A stretch of 64,000 nt of DNA from Nelumbo lutea. Taxonomy: Eukaryota; Streptophyta; Magnoliopsida; Proteales; Nelumbonaceae. Positions 45,901-53,757 of the stretch are shown here, in pieces (the first letter of the stretch is position 1; each line of letters begins with the position of its first letter). A program made the position numbers and the translations under genes. Below the pieces are notes generated by a model. That model was not told the DNA's origin. It saw only the letters and a program-made list of their open reading frames with translations, and did not search any database. The stretch covers positions 6,499,728-6,563,727 of the forward strand of contig JAKGHH010000008.1 of assembly GCA_022828595.1 (NCBI GenBank), read 5' to 3'.

Positions 45901-45947
45901 AAACTTTTGCTGCCCACTTCCATTCTCTTCGGTCAAATAAGCGATGA
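18171..45947 (+). CDS. IST1-like protein, regulator of ESCRT-III/Vps4 in the MVB pathway (complete, seven exons)
   Basis: IST1 proteins bind ESCRT-III and the Vps4/LIP5 machinery and control multivesicular-body sorting at endosomes. Exons: 18171-18202, 18417-18549, 38674-38777, 42187-42358, 42452-42592, 42691-42871 and 42988-45947. Phases join to about 1240 residues. The Ist1 domain spans about residues 10-180: KTSLKLAASRLKLLKNKRDA, QTARIRVEHVLREEKTMAAY, DLVEIYCELIAARL, NCPIDLKEAISSLIFASPRC, HFTAKYGKEF and LRPECGVNR. An Ala-rich stretch (SAAQAAAESAERASIAARAA) follows, then a long Ser-rich, probably disordered tail. The tail has three ~53-residue tandem repeats and a C-terminal MIM1-like FAAHFHSLR (residues ~1228-1236). 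Intron 2 is about 20.1 kb and full of transposons; intron 3 is about 3.4 kb. Arabidopsis relatives are At2g19710 and At4g29440 (from memory). One gene rather than two: the domain runs unbroken across the junctions. Confidence 0.92.
19210..19653 (-). mobile_element. LTR-retrotransposon 3' remnant, probably Ty3/Gypsy
   Basis: On the minus strand a short frame DLQDKIFPKKGG is followed by a purine-rich AAGAAGGGTGGA and then TGTTACGTGTCC, which looks like polyprotein end, polypurine tract and LTR start. The LTR-like part runs to a T-run at 19208-19222, is interrupted by the foldback MITE, and has TATATATT as a possible TATA. The interior is cut by a LINE at 19654; 21592-21702 may be its continuation. 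No second LTR was found. Confidence 0.4.
19289..19479. mobile_element. Foldback MULE-like MITE with 10-bp target duplication
   Basis: AACACAACTG flanks the element at 19289-19298 and 19470-19479. The body (19299-19469) is almost wholly inverted repeat. The left arm has GAGCTGGAGACAAAATTG, GGCTGGACTACCTATCATGA and CCAGTGTTCAC; the right arm carries the complements with about ten mismatches over ~75 bases and only a short loop. TSD length and foldback form suggest a Mutator-like origin. It is transcribed as part of the IST1 pre-mRNA. Confidence 0.82.
19654..21580 (-). mobile_element. 5'-truncated LINE in the Gypsy-like remnant
   Basis: Minus-strand order: RT thumb region (FWGPVVEKCEKKLASW then RNFLWEGGEKRNHLVSWDQV, 21580-21280), zinc-binding region (KIWCSHIPSRVCFFVWEACL near 20700, and SADHLLIHCKFTQKIWCHFL near 20540), and a decayed RNase H (about 19770-20230). 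The tail ends near a short T-run at 19654. TTCTCAACTTC occurs at both borders (19643-19653 and 21581-21591) and is a likely target duplication of at least 11 bp. Several stops and frameshifts make it a pseudogene. Confidence 0.75.
21592..21702 (-). other. Short stretch between two LINEs, possibly Gypsy-like remainder
   Basis: It lies just outside the right copy of the LINE target duplication, so it should be the continuation of the sequence that the LINE at 19654-21580 entered. It is too short to classify. Confidence 0.3.
21703..23430 (-). mobile_element. LINE copy with internal deletion, RNase H intact in frame
   Basis: A T-run at 21703-21711 marks the poly(A) tail of a minus-strand LINE. 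A 250-residue open frame (22642-21890) holds the zinc-binding end (AAVAWTIWEERNLRIFGD) and RNase H (KKLNFDSSHLGNPGP, AAVYGVDKAKELGINRLIIEGDSKIVVNW, RWIRRSANSIVDGLAKQGV). Upstream, 23104-22733 holds FPVKEIWFRPIPPKVNAFCWEVFHG. Further upstream (23180-23400) is text like the EN-RT linker (LLCANFDLQCDPLAYEDEKK). Most of the RT is missing. The 5' border is uncertain and no target duplication was found. Confidence 0.72.
23431..24290. other. Intron sequence without recognised content
   Basis: No coding family was recognised. It contains the (AT)n tract at 24147-24192. CCTTTTTTGAATGAAAAC at about 23459 resembles text at about 19105 on the other side of the TE block. Confidence 0.4.
24147..24192. repeat. 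(AT)n microsatellite
   Basis: About 22 uninterrupted AT units. Confidence 0.9.
24300..24615 (-). mobile_element. 3' part of a LINE split by the Copia element
   Basis: Minus-strand text ends an RNase H domain: EKKKFRWFTRDMDVSFSWCK, then RSYNSFADTLAKQVLG and a stop at 24466-24468. Its N-terminal half is found on the far side of the Copia element (33400-34080). The 3' UTR end is unclear. Confidence 0.7.
24616..24944 (-). repeat. Copia 3' LTR
   Basis: It matches 33098-33399 over 24616-24901, then extends about 43 bases further to the polypurine tract. The 5' LTR lacks this extension. Confidence 0.75.
24945..28771 (-). pseudogene. Copia pol: protease, integrase, RT, RNase H (broken)
   Basis: Protease has WIIDSGALDHMTS (about 28550). 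Integrase has a zinc-finger remnant (HCESCELAKHC, about 28150) and core (SDVWGPYHLPTMEGYKYFIL, DDYSRYTWIYL, about 28000). RT has KEPMGCKWVFTIKYHSDGTI (about 26890) and FDVKNAFLNGDLHK (about 26680). RNase H has YLGDLRYFLGIEVS, WPDISYVVSVISQFM and EAYTDAD up to 25929, where a hAT element interrupts it. It resumes as DDRKSTSGYCALVTENIVLW (about 25390) to the C-terminal ADVLAKGIPKGKL (about 25030). Frameshifts and stops occur throughout. Confidence 0.82.
25415..25928. mobile_element. Non-autonomous hAT-like element in the Copia RNase H
   Basis: Ends are TAGACTTGTTCATGGGT and, inverted at the right, TAGACCTGTTCATGGGT (16 of 17 match). GGGCCCGAG-type arms flank a low-GC core. It splits the Copia RNase H after EAYTDAD. 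Flanking octamers are degenerate (CTTTGCAT / GTCAGCAT). There is no transposase. Confidence 0.72.
28772..31730 (-). mobile_element. LINE inserted in Copia gag-pol, 18-bp perfect target duplication
   Basis: TCACTTTCCTTGTTTTCA is present at 28772-28789 and 31713-31730, and the Copia reading frame continues across when one copy is removed. The insert (28790-31712) is a 5'-truncated LINE beginning inside the EN-RT linker/RT. There is no clear poly(A) at the 3' border. It is the youngest large insertion in this nest, since it lies inside the Copia. Confidence 0.9.
28890..31712 (-). pseudogene. LINE ORF2 fragment: RT, zinc-binding region, RNase H
   Basis: RT begins DRSKAPGPDGFTMGFYQDYW and PKDYRPISLVTSIYKILA, then GAFIQGRQITDQILIVNECV, KLELEKAYDLVDW and CRGVRQRDPLSPFLF. 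The catalytic FADD box is degraded: near 30930 the frame reads IADNLMIFCE, so the second Asp is Asn, and a stop lies nearby. A 356-residue open frame (30583-29513) covers the RT end and zinc-binding region (FPSKEIWCRPVPSKIMAFCW). RNase H (KFNFDGSSMGNP, AELLAAVQGVQFANQLGVQH) ends KQGVNREKIFWAQL at 28890. Frameshifts near 29500, 29250, 30600 and 31405 make it inactive. Confidence 0.85.
31713..32638 (-). pseudogene. Copia gag, split from pol by a LINE
   Basis: The start ATG at 32638 reads MEQSRSEMKQMSVFG. TTIKLDGTNYLAWG, the typical Copia gag N-terminus, follows. LRYGEKSVAVYYSMLKSLWQK (near 32200) matches the UBN2 gag core. The zinc-knuckle region near 31880 is degraded (a Tyr in place of a Cys and a frameshift). 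The frame runs into the 18-bp duplication at 31713-31730 and continues on the other side of the LINE at 28772. Confidence 0.72.
33098..33399 (-). repeat. Copia 5' LTR, outer end truncated
   Basis: Similarity to the other LTR stops abruptly after CTTAAA at 33399. Sequence beyond belongs to the host LINE. Confidence 0.75.
33400..35005 (-). mobile_element. 5' part of the LINE split by the Copia element
   Basis: Minus-strand order: RT fragment with NLKINFEKRCIAGINMAKGE (about 34880-34830), zinc-binding region (VWTCTPSGSFSCASFY, near 34650; HWCVLCKANRENCYHLLIFC, near 34440), TRAAILWRIWEARNLRIF (near 34240) and RNase H start (KLNFDGSIMGNPRP near 34050). RNase H is split by the hAT element at 33445-34000, resumes as GIGGVFRNEEGRILA, and stops at the Copia border 33399. 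Roughly 60 residues of RNase H are missing between this part and the 24300-24615 part. Confidence 0.75.
33437..34008. mobile_element. Non-autonomous hAT element with perfect 8-bp target duplication
   Basis: CTAAATAC flanks the element at 33437-33444 and 34001-34008. The body (33445-34000, 556 bp) has TIRs TAGGGGTGCAAATGGATC and, inverted, TAGGGATGCAAATGGATC. GATCCGATC-rich arms flank an AT-rich core, and no transposase frame is present. The 8-bp duplication and TAGGGGTG terminus are hAT hallmarks. A relative lies at 62365-62649. Confidence 0.9.
35006..35639. other. Intron sequence with a 14-base C run
   Basis: This pyrimidine-rich stretch includes C14 at 35065-35078 and CT-rich flanks, followed by about 500 bases without recognised content. 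Confidence 0.4.
35640..36473 (+). mobile_element. Decayed LINE fragment, plus strand
   Basis: TLWNIWEERNSRKF (about 35718-35760), the end of the RT zinc-binding region, is followed by an RNase H start near 35945 (KFNFNGCSMGNP). A long 3' part with AATAAAATTT and TATAAAAA at 36450-36473 completes it. It is full of stops. It is the only LINE fragment in this intron that runs in the sense direction. Confidence 0.6.
36474..37200. other. Intron sequence, nothing recognised
   Basis: No frame with family resemblance, no TIRs, no simple repeats of note. Confidence 0.4.
37200..38300 (-). mobile_element. Decayed LINE RNase H fragments, minus strand
   Basis: Minus-strand text near 37600-37560 reads RINMNFDGCSRNPGPSGVG, an RNase H start. 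Further pieces to about 38300 resemble the zinc-binding region and possibly a second RNase H start near 38260 (GNPRTLGTGI). Heavily mutated; borders are guesses. Confidence 0.5.
38411..38428. repeat. (GT)9 microsatellite
   Basis: Nine GT units after a T-run, about 245 bases before exon 3 of the IST1-like gene. Confidence 0.85.
39849..39896. repeat. (TA)n microsatellite in IST1 intron 3
   Basis: About 24 TA units followed by GTATGTATATA. Confidence 0.9.
40150..40390 (-). mobile_element. LINE 3' end fragment in IST1 intron 3
   Basis: TTTTTTGATAGCAGATATAA followed by AATTTATTAAAAC at the left edge is, on the minus strand, the typical LINE tail (GTTTTAATAAATTTTATATC). No domain remains. The assignment rests on the tail form only. 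Confidence 0.4.
40704..40985. mobile_element. TIR MITE in IST1 intron 3
   Basis: The left end GGCTGCGTTTGGAATCGGTG is matched by the inverted right end GGCTGCATTTGGAATCGGTG, and the match extends four more bases (GTAAA side): 23 of 24 match. The interior repeats GCGTTTGGA.GGAGTGT.GT twice (about 40770 and 40829). The 3-bp flanks are TTC and TTA, so the target duplication is unclear. Tourist/Harbinger-like by TIR style. Confidence 0.75.
40986..42186. other. End of IST1 intron 3
   Basis: No element recognised beyond A/T runs near 41170-41218. It ends in the acceptor before exon 4. Confidence 0.4.
45261..45734 (+). repeat. Three tandem 52-53-codon repeats inside IST1 exon 7
   Basis: Units start at 45261, 45417 and 45576 with FAAEP, YAAQP and FANEP. 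They share S..E/D...SKF or CKPLRTS, then a P.E..... segment and a (E)SKFS..KE-like end. Unit lengths are 52, 53 and 53 residues, all in frame. A separate 33-residue duplicate (44874-44972 and 45072-45170, with KSY.GSRLS) lies upstream. Confidence 0.75.
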
Positions 45948-48900
45948 GTATGGGTGTATTCCATTTTACTACACTAGTGCTGACTGAGGATGGTTTTAAT
46001 GGTAAGAATAGATCTGAATATACACAGAGAGTGGCTTTTGATGGTGATATAAAATTTATGTATCACCAACGTTTGACCACATTTTGAGCGTATTTGAGTT
46101 GAGCCAATGGTCTTCTGTCTCATTTAAGGTCAGCTTTTGAAGCATTCTGTATAATAATATTTTTTCTTGAGTTGAGATTCGAACTTGCTGTTGTATAATT
46201 CCAGTCCTATCTGCCATAAAATCATAGTGATTTTTTACATTTATACAAGGTTCAATACACAGCTACTTTGAATGAACTGATTGAACATATTCAACAGGCT
46301 CCATTGTGCTTATTTGTTGATAACGGAACATTAATTGATGAAGCAAAAGAAGAATTATTATAGAATTAAATTTATGAATACCTTAGAAATAGGAGGTTTT
46401 GACATAAGTAGAACTAAAACATTACATGTGCAATGTAAGCTTAATAGTTAACAATATAGGAGTGGAAAAAAAGGGTGCAAATTAGGCTGGGTCAGGACAA
46501 GCTGAGTTAAATCCCAAGCCAATCCAAGTTGTTGAACCCCCAACCCTAACCCTAAATGATCTTCTTAGACTTAAGATTCAAATATTATGATTAATTAACT
46601 TTAGCATTATAATATGTATAAGTACAAAACTATGGTGTTTTAAGAATTCCGAATTTATGCCTATGACCCAATAGTTGAAATGGTCGACGAGCAGCATACC
46701 CACAGAATTTCAAGCTCTTCATAGCATCGGCAGTAGACCTCATGTGCACCCTCACCATATCACTAGAAAATTTTTGCAATTAAACTTAGAACTGTAAACT
46801 CATATAGATACATAAATTTATTGATCCATCTATACATATATATATGCACATACAAATATGAAATATATGTACATACATATTTATGCAATTTTTATACATA
46901 TACGAAGATGCTGGTTTTCGGGCCGGGTTGGGTTGCCCAAGACATTAATACGAAATCAAACCCAAAGTAATGTTGGATCCATATTTCCCAACCCAAATCA
47001 TAAATTAAACTTTCAAACCACTAAGTTGCACCCATAAGTGGAAACAGGAATACATTTAGTGCCAATGTTTTAAAAAACGATTTAGAATTGAAACCATTCT
47101 GTTCATCGGTTTTTGGGTTGACGGTTTAATCGTTTGATTTGATCGGATGGTCTATTTTAATAAAAAATTAAAATAAAAACCTAAAATCATTAAACGAATT
47201 AATGGTTCAACCATTCGGATCAATAAGTCATTGACCAATTTAATGGTTTTTGGTCAGGGATCGGATTTGGGGTAAAACAGAATTGATGGGCTGGATGGTT
47301 CCTAGGCTGAGTAGTTCGATTGTTTAAGTCAACGGCGGTTCAAAAAGCATGCTTAGAACTAAAGACCAAGAGATTATTCAATTTAACCTCTTCCATCATC
47401 TTTGTTTAATAATCCATTACATATGGAAGATTGAGGTAACTGTTGCTGGAACAAGATGGGCAAAATGGTGTGTCCAAAGTCTTACGTGACGGACGAATAC
47501 CACTTGGGTTAAGGGAAAGTTTTGTAAAATATTATAAAACCAATAATGTTGTATGGAGCACTACGAGCAATTAAGAAACATGGGTGGAAAACCTGAAAAG
47601 GATAAGGTCAACAATAAATTTATTTCAAAGACATAAGAATGGCTCCAATAAGTTATAAATTTAGGGAAAAAGTGCTAGGAATCTAGGATGGTCTGATTAT
47701 GTATTTATGTGTGCAGAAGACCCTCTGTAACATCACTAACCGATCTTTTTACAAATTGAAGGGGATTGAACGGGTTAAAAGAGTTAGAGATTCGAAAAAA
47801 AAAAAGGAGAATATTGGTTCATCCTAGAGTCAGAATTTTTAGGTCTAAAGTACAGTTGTGATGCGTATCAACTCGAAATTGATGCCAATTCAGAGATGGG
47901 CATTGATATATAAAGTAGGGGTTTTTAACATTTTAAATGCTTATAATTATATATCTTAAAGTGGAATTTAGAAATCTACATTAGGCCTATCTGTATTTTT
48001 CTATGAAAAAAAAATAAATTAAAGTAGTAATTAGTGATTCAAGGGCTCATAATTGAGCTAAGTAATGGGATGCATGTAGCTGACCCCATATAGTTGGGAA
48101 AAAAGACTGGATTTCAAATGATGATGCATTAGTAAGTGTCTTGTTGTTTGAACTCTCAAGCTATCAAACAATTAATAAAATTTGATAGATGGGTCGCCCT
48201 CCAATTGTTGACACATGTACATAAAGGAGAGGCTGAAGTCGATAACATTGCAAGCATTCTCCCACAATCTATTTAGGGAAACGAGAAGCTAGCCAAGGGG
48301 GGCTGTATCCTGTATGAATGCTTGGCAACACGAGGCCCACTATTCTCTGTCTCCTGATCAATTCATTTCCATTTGGCCAGTTCATGCTGATGTGGATTGT
48401 GGCCCCGCCACATGCTTTGCTTTTGTTCACGCATAGAGGTGCTTCTGTAGGCCCTATTTGAGACCATTGGCAAGGAGATGACACTCATTCACCAGCCCAT
48501 GAAGAACAAGAATGACAAGGCCGGCCGGGTCGGCCAAGTTGGTGACCATGTGTGTGTTCACACGACCATCATTGACATTGTAGGTTGTAGAATTGCATGC
48601 AGACCATCATTAGCCTCTGCCCAAGTGATCGGTCAAGCCTAATCCCAACGATAATTCATCGATCATCAAAGTTTGAACATCATATCTCTTTCTCTCTCAA
48701 GTAGTGTGCAAGAGTCAAAACTGTTCCAACGTGTCTGCTGATATTTCATTGACTTGTATCCCAGTGGAACGCAAAATCGATTCTGCACACAAAGTTTGAA
48801 CATGATCTCTCTCTCTCTATCCATCTATTTCTCCCCGTTCTCTATGATGCGAGAAAGAATATCTTATATCTAGCTACTTGACTTCCCAATCCCATTCACA

Positions 48901-49348
48901 TCAGTTAGAATGTAGATTCGATGAGAAATTAATGGCTTCCGAGTTCGATTCCGATTGGATTTTTCGAATTTTGAATTCATCCGACTTCAATGAACTTACT
49001 TTAGGTTCAAAAGCTTAATTATATACTAAATGCATTAAAGACTTTCATTTGCTATACTATATAATATATTATTACATAATTATACATTACAATTTGATTT
49101 TTATGATGGGAATAATATCAGAATTTGATCCGGTTTTTAATCAGATTCTGCTTGTCCCATCTAAATCTGATCCAATATTATGTATGATTCATTCAAATTC
49201 AAAATAATCGAATCGAATGTCGAATCAGGTTATAAACCTTCCAGTATCATTAACAGGCATAGGTGATTTGGGATGGCAACTGAGAGATGAAATTTTAGTT
49301 GACGTGGTAGTAAAACCGTGAAAGTATAGGCTCATGCACTTTTAGAAG
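45948..49348. other. 3' flank of the IST1-like gene and repeat-rich intergenic DNA
   Basis: The first ~250 bases are probably 3' UTR (AATAAT at about 46153). About 46480-46990 has GGCTGGGTCAGG and GGGCCGGGTTGGGTTGCCC around an AT-rich core, like a decayed hAT MITE. About 47060-47340 has GGTTTTTGGTTGACGG/GGTTCAACC-type repeat text. 47360-49340 shows no gene. Confidence 0.4.
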
Positions 49349-49709
49349 AGTACTGATATAATAGACATGTTAGGTAAGCACAATGAATGTAGATGTAATA
49401 GTTATGTGACACACGTCTCAATTAATATGCCTTTCATCCAAACGGTTTTATTCTGTTAGATATCAATTATTCATTATTTTATTATTTTTGTCAAAATAAT
49501 TAAAAATAAAAAACAATGAAAAAAGAAAACGTAAGTGAATCCCAACTCCCAACATGTTTAAATTTTTCTTTTTCATTGTTTTTATTTTTAATTATTTTGA
49601 CAAATATAATAAAATAATGGATAATTTCTGTCTAATGAAACACAGTTATTACATGTTTACGTATTGTGCTTACCTAACGTGCCTATTACATCCGAACCCC
49701 TTTTAGAAG
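49339..49709. mobile_element. Foldback MULE-like MITE with 10-bp target duplication
   Basis: CTTTTAGAAG occurs at 49339-49348 and 49700-49709. Between them the left arm (GTTAGGTAAGCACAAT, GATGTAATAG, TTTTGTCAAAATAATTAAAA) is inverted on the right (TTTTAATTATTTTGACAAA, ATTGTGCTTACCTAAC) over about 150 bases each side of a short loop near 49540. No coding content. Confidence 0.82.
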
Positions 49710-51100
49710 GATTGAAAGAGTATGTATGGAGGAGTTTGGTATATTTTTCCATTTTGGTTGAGGGCAAGACCACCAAATCTCCTTGTCGGATTGAAGCATC
49801 TGATCACCACATGCAGTGCAGTTATGTCAAACTTTGTCTATTGCTGAATTTTGTGTCTAAGTCAGCGAATGTTGTAGTGTATTGTTTGGTTAGATTTGGC
49901 ATAGAAAAAAATCTTAACTGATAAAAAAAATAAGAATAAATGAGTGAATTTAAAAATCCAAGTTGAAAAAAATAAATAAATAGATTTATTAAAGGTTTCA
50001 ATTATCATACCAAAAGGCTAATTGAATAGTGGCTTAATTAGCACATAAACTGAGTAGTCCTAGGCCAGATGCAGTTTTAGACCCCACTATCGGCTCTCAC
50101 TTCCTTTGAGAAGAATTACTTATATTGACAGAAAGTATTATACTATACTAAGGAAAATTGAAATACAACCCCTAGGAGCAAAGGTGAGTGACATAAAAAA
50201 AAAATATCATACTAAAAAATTATAATACTAAAAAAAATTTATAGCCAGTCAACCAATATTATGAAAGAGGTGATGAGTGGTGTGGTATTCATCAAATTTA
50301 CTTAGGTACCTTGTTTGATCAATCTCTTCTACTAATAAGCAATAAAACTAATGAACTAGAGTAAGTAAAAGTAAAGAGTAAAGATATAAATTAATATTAT
50401 AAAATAAAATTTAACTTTTTATAATTGATATTTTTAGCTTTTGTGCCTTAAATATTGTTTTTTGTCTTGATCTGACATGGCCTTAAACTCATGATGCTGG
50501 AAAGGTATGAGATCACTTTTAACCAATCAACGGCACCCCATGATGCCATCTGAGATTGACACATCACATATGATACCATTTGATTGGTTATAAGTATTTT
50601 AAACGTAAGCGCAGCCATGATCACCCCTAGTTTTGAAAAAATGGATTTATTTATCGGGTCAGGACCGAATCTTCCCTGACCTGGACCAGGTCCGACCGAC
50701 ATCACCAGTTCCAACCCTTATATAGCGTAAATTGTGAAAGATGTTGACGAGTGTATGGATGTTATCTGGATTCTGTCCGGATTCAATCTGGAATTAAAAA
50801 GCTAGACGGCTCCGTGTAGGTAATTCCAGCGGATCAAAATTCCCGTTGGTGAGAAGTGAGCAACCTTTTTGGCTTTTTATCCCTGAAAACTTCTTCTATG
50901 CGAATCCCAGGCAGACGGCAGACCCTAAAAATGCCGTACTCAATTCTTTTTCTTTTGGTCGTCCCGTACTGAATTCTAAGGCAGTCCACTTGGCGTAGAC
51001 CGTAGAGATTGCTTGGTGGACGGTTGGTAAGTTTTTTACTCTTTACGTACGCATGCAATACATCACCAAATTGAAAGTTCAAAACTGAGCTAAAATTTTT
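49710..51100. other. Intergenic, weak LINE-like tail
   Basis: Plus-strand text near 49855-49900 reads SKSANVVVYCLVRFG, faintly like an RNase H C-terminus, followed by A-rich DNA. This is too short to be sure. The rest is AT-rich. A short CCTGACCTGGACCAGGTC palindrome-like string lies near 50675. Confidence 0.3.
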
Positions 51101-51115
51101 GCTTCGCATGTTTGC

Positions 51116-52850
51116 CACGTGTACAAAAATCCTGCTCCCATTTGTACCAGTTGGACTGGGAACCTAAACCGAAAGACAACCGTTCATTTGCCCCCAAGAC
51201 AACAAGTAAAAACGAATAGCAGAGTACGGTTGGGCCGCTTACATAGCACGCCAACTGAGACCCTATCGCACGCGGACGCGGTATTGGATTCGACAACACC
51301 ACACCGACCTCCCCCCCTCTCTCTCTCTCTCTCTTTCATCGAACTTTCCCAGTAAAAAAAAAAAAACACATTATTACCGCCGTGACTCAATGGGTCCCAC
51401 TGTCTCTCTACAGAAGGTGAAAGGGAAAAGAAAAGGAAAACCACAGCGGCCTTCAAGGAAAGTTTGGGATTTGAATTCGTTAGTATATAGTTAACTACTA
51501 ATCTAGGAATCACTTGAACATATACGCATTGATCATCCTGACCGTCAATCAAGGACGTGGACGAGCATCTTTCATCTTGTTTCTCGCGTTCACCCAATAT
51601 GGGCATGGGCAGTTCCTCACCTCACCTCACCTCACAGTGCTTTGGTCTAAACTCTCAACTTTGGAATTCCACTTCAGCCACGTGCCGAGTTGGCGAGTCA
51701 AAGTGGCCGTTACATCTGATGGATGGAGAGTGGATACGCTACGTGCAACAGCCAACAGGACAACACACTCCACAGTCCAGATCGATGTATTTGTTTTCTT
51801 CCTTTGCTTATCTTAGCAAGGTTTATCGTTTTATGCTCTGCTCTGCAGAGTGTGAAGTGAAAGACCGGTCTCACCCACGTCAACCATTCGATGGGACCGC
51901 CCACCCTATATCGTTCATCGATATCTAGATCATGCCAAATCCTGGCGGTCCATGAATCTCGTCTCTTGACTGATTGACTTCCTCCGGATAGTGCTATGTG
52001 GTGGGTCCCTACGAATCTTAATTTATTCCAAAATGTGTTTCTGTTCTTGATCAGCTATACCCAAACACGTGGGATCATTTGGTAGACACAAGCTTGAGAT
52101 AAACGCAACCCACACATCACTTGCACCTGCGGTTCGTATATGTGCGGTACACACCACGCACATAGATTAATGAATGCCACAACGTGGTCCACAGGATTTC
52201 ACGGTTGAGATCTAAAGGACCAAAAAGGAACATGGGGATGCACACTATTTCCAGATTCGTACGTGCGTGGGCTTATGCCACGTCCTACGTTGGGAATGGG
52301 CCTGGGTGCTGACTGTTACCAGGCCTACGGCCCAGATTGCCTCTCTTCAGAATCCAATCCATGCTTGCTTGCTGGTTGAAGTTGCTTGGGTTGCACGCGA
52401 GCTCGTAATTGGCTCCGTTCTTTATCGGCTTGGCTCGTAACTATCTTGACACCTGTCCCTCGGTAATCAACTCCCCTATCGCTCTCATTCTGCTGTCCCC
52501 TGTTGATTTCATTCCTCTCTTCTCTTCGGCTTCAAGCTTTCAGCTTAGCCTATTTAATTATTTATTGCCTGCATAATCATCATAAGCGTTAATTAAGAGC
52601 TTTCAACCAGCCCAACTAGTGAAAGCGTTGAAAGCGATCGTTATTCATACTGATGAGATTATCCCAGCCGTCTAATTTGCAAAAATACCTGGCTTACATC
52701 TTAACCGTACATCGTTATTTCGAATCCAGATGATTTGTATGGCATACAAGAGAATTGCTTAGGTGGAAGACACTATTGGGTCTTATCCTATATTCACGGA
52801 CTATGTGGCGGCTAAGGCAGTGCTGTTGGACCCCACGAGTCTACCACGTG
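51116..52850 (+). promoter_or_regulatory. Dof upstream region with four CACGTG (G-box) sites
   Basis: CACGTG occurs at 51116-51121, 51679-51684, 52066-52071 and 52845-52850, the last within CCACGTGTGG. The region has higher GC than the flanking DNA and no TE ends. bZIP and bHLH factors bind G-boxes. The link to the Dof gene is positional inference. Confidence 0.4.
51317..51334. repeat. (CT)n tract
   Basis: About nine CT units after a C-run in the Dof upstream region. Confidence 0.8.
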
Positions 52851-52973
52851 TGGGGCCATTGAAGGTGCAATATGCCAATATCTCTCGGTTAGGGGTCCTT
52901 AATTTTAATTAAAAGTCGGGATTAGAAATTTGTTAGTGGAAGAAATGAGTGTAGCAGCGAAAGCCAAGCCAAG

Positions 52974-52981
52974 TATTTAAA
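52974..52981 (+). promoter_or_regulatory. Possible TATA box of the Dof gene
   Basis: TATTTAAA lies 777 bases before the ATG and just ahead of an AG-rich leader. A long leader, perhaps with an intron, would be needed. Weak evidence. Confidence 0.3.
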
Positions 52982-53757
52982 GAATCCAAAGGAGAGAGAG
53001 GAGACAATTTTTATAGGAAGACTTGGGAACTGTATTTCTATTTTGTCCATCATTCCTCCTCCCCCACTGTGAAGGCAGCAGTCCGATTCCGATCACTGGC
53101 GACTCTTAACTTTGTACTCTCATTCACTCGTTTTTACGTAGATATATCGTCTGCTTCCCGATTTCTGCAACTCATAAATCTCTCTTCTCGAATCTTCAGT
53201 CAATTTGTTGTCTGTGTAGAGAAACATACGTCAGAAGTCGAGTTCTCCATTCTTTCTGATTTCATGGTAATTAAAATTTGAAGCCCGAAAATTTTTGCCT
53301 GTTTTGAGAATTTTGAATTTTTGCACTGTTCGTTTACGATTCCAATGCTGCTCCTTTGAAGTCCAACTTCTGCATAATCTGATTTTTCTTTCATTATTTC
53401 TATTTACCTTCTCCCCAAAATCCCATCTCATATGTTGAAAAGCCTTTTCTTTCTGGGTGTAATCTTTGTAAAACACAATTTAAATCATTGTTGAGCATTG
53501 ACCCATAGCAGCTTTATTCATTTCTGCTAAAGATTTAAAAAAAAACTCTGTTCTTCTTCTTCCCAAGACCCAGGGCATCTGTGGTGTATATACAAGCGTA
53601 CCCATCTCATTCAAGCCAAAGAAAAATCATAAGAACCTTTGATAAGAGTCATCCCGGAGCTTCAGAGGCCAGCTGCAAGAGACCCAGTTCATTAGGCCCT
53701 GCAGAGATACAGAGAAACAAAACTCAAAACTGAGACCCCTTTCTTTTCCGGAAAGAA

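Noticed and set aside
18171..45947. Splitting the IST1-like gene into two genes because of the 20-kb intron
   Set aside because: The Ist1 domain continues in phase across every junction, and neither half would make a complete domain alone.
48269..48484. 71-codon minus frame
   Set aside because: Short, no motif, and no splice or repeat context to support it.
51184..51928. Several overlapping open frames in the Dof upstream region
   Set aside because: They overlap on both strands, include CT and A runs, and lack any motif. Regulatory DNA is the simpler reading.
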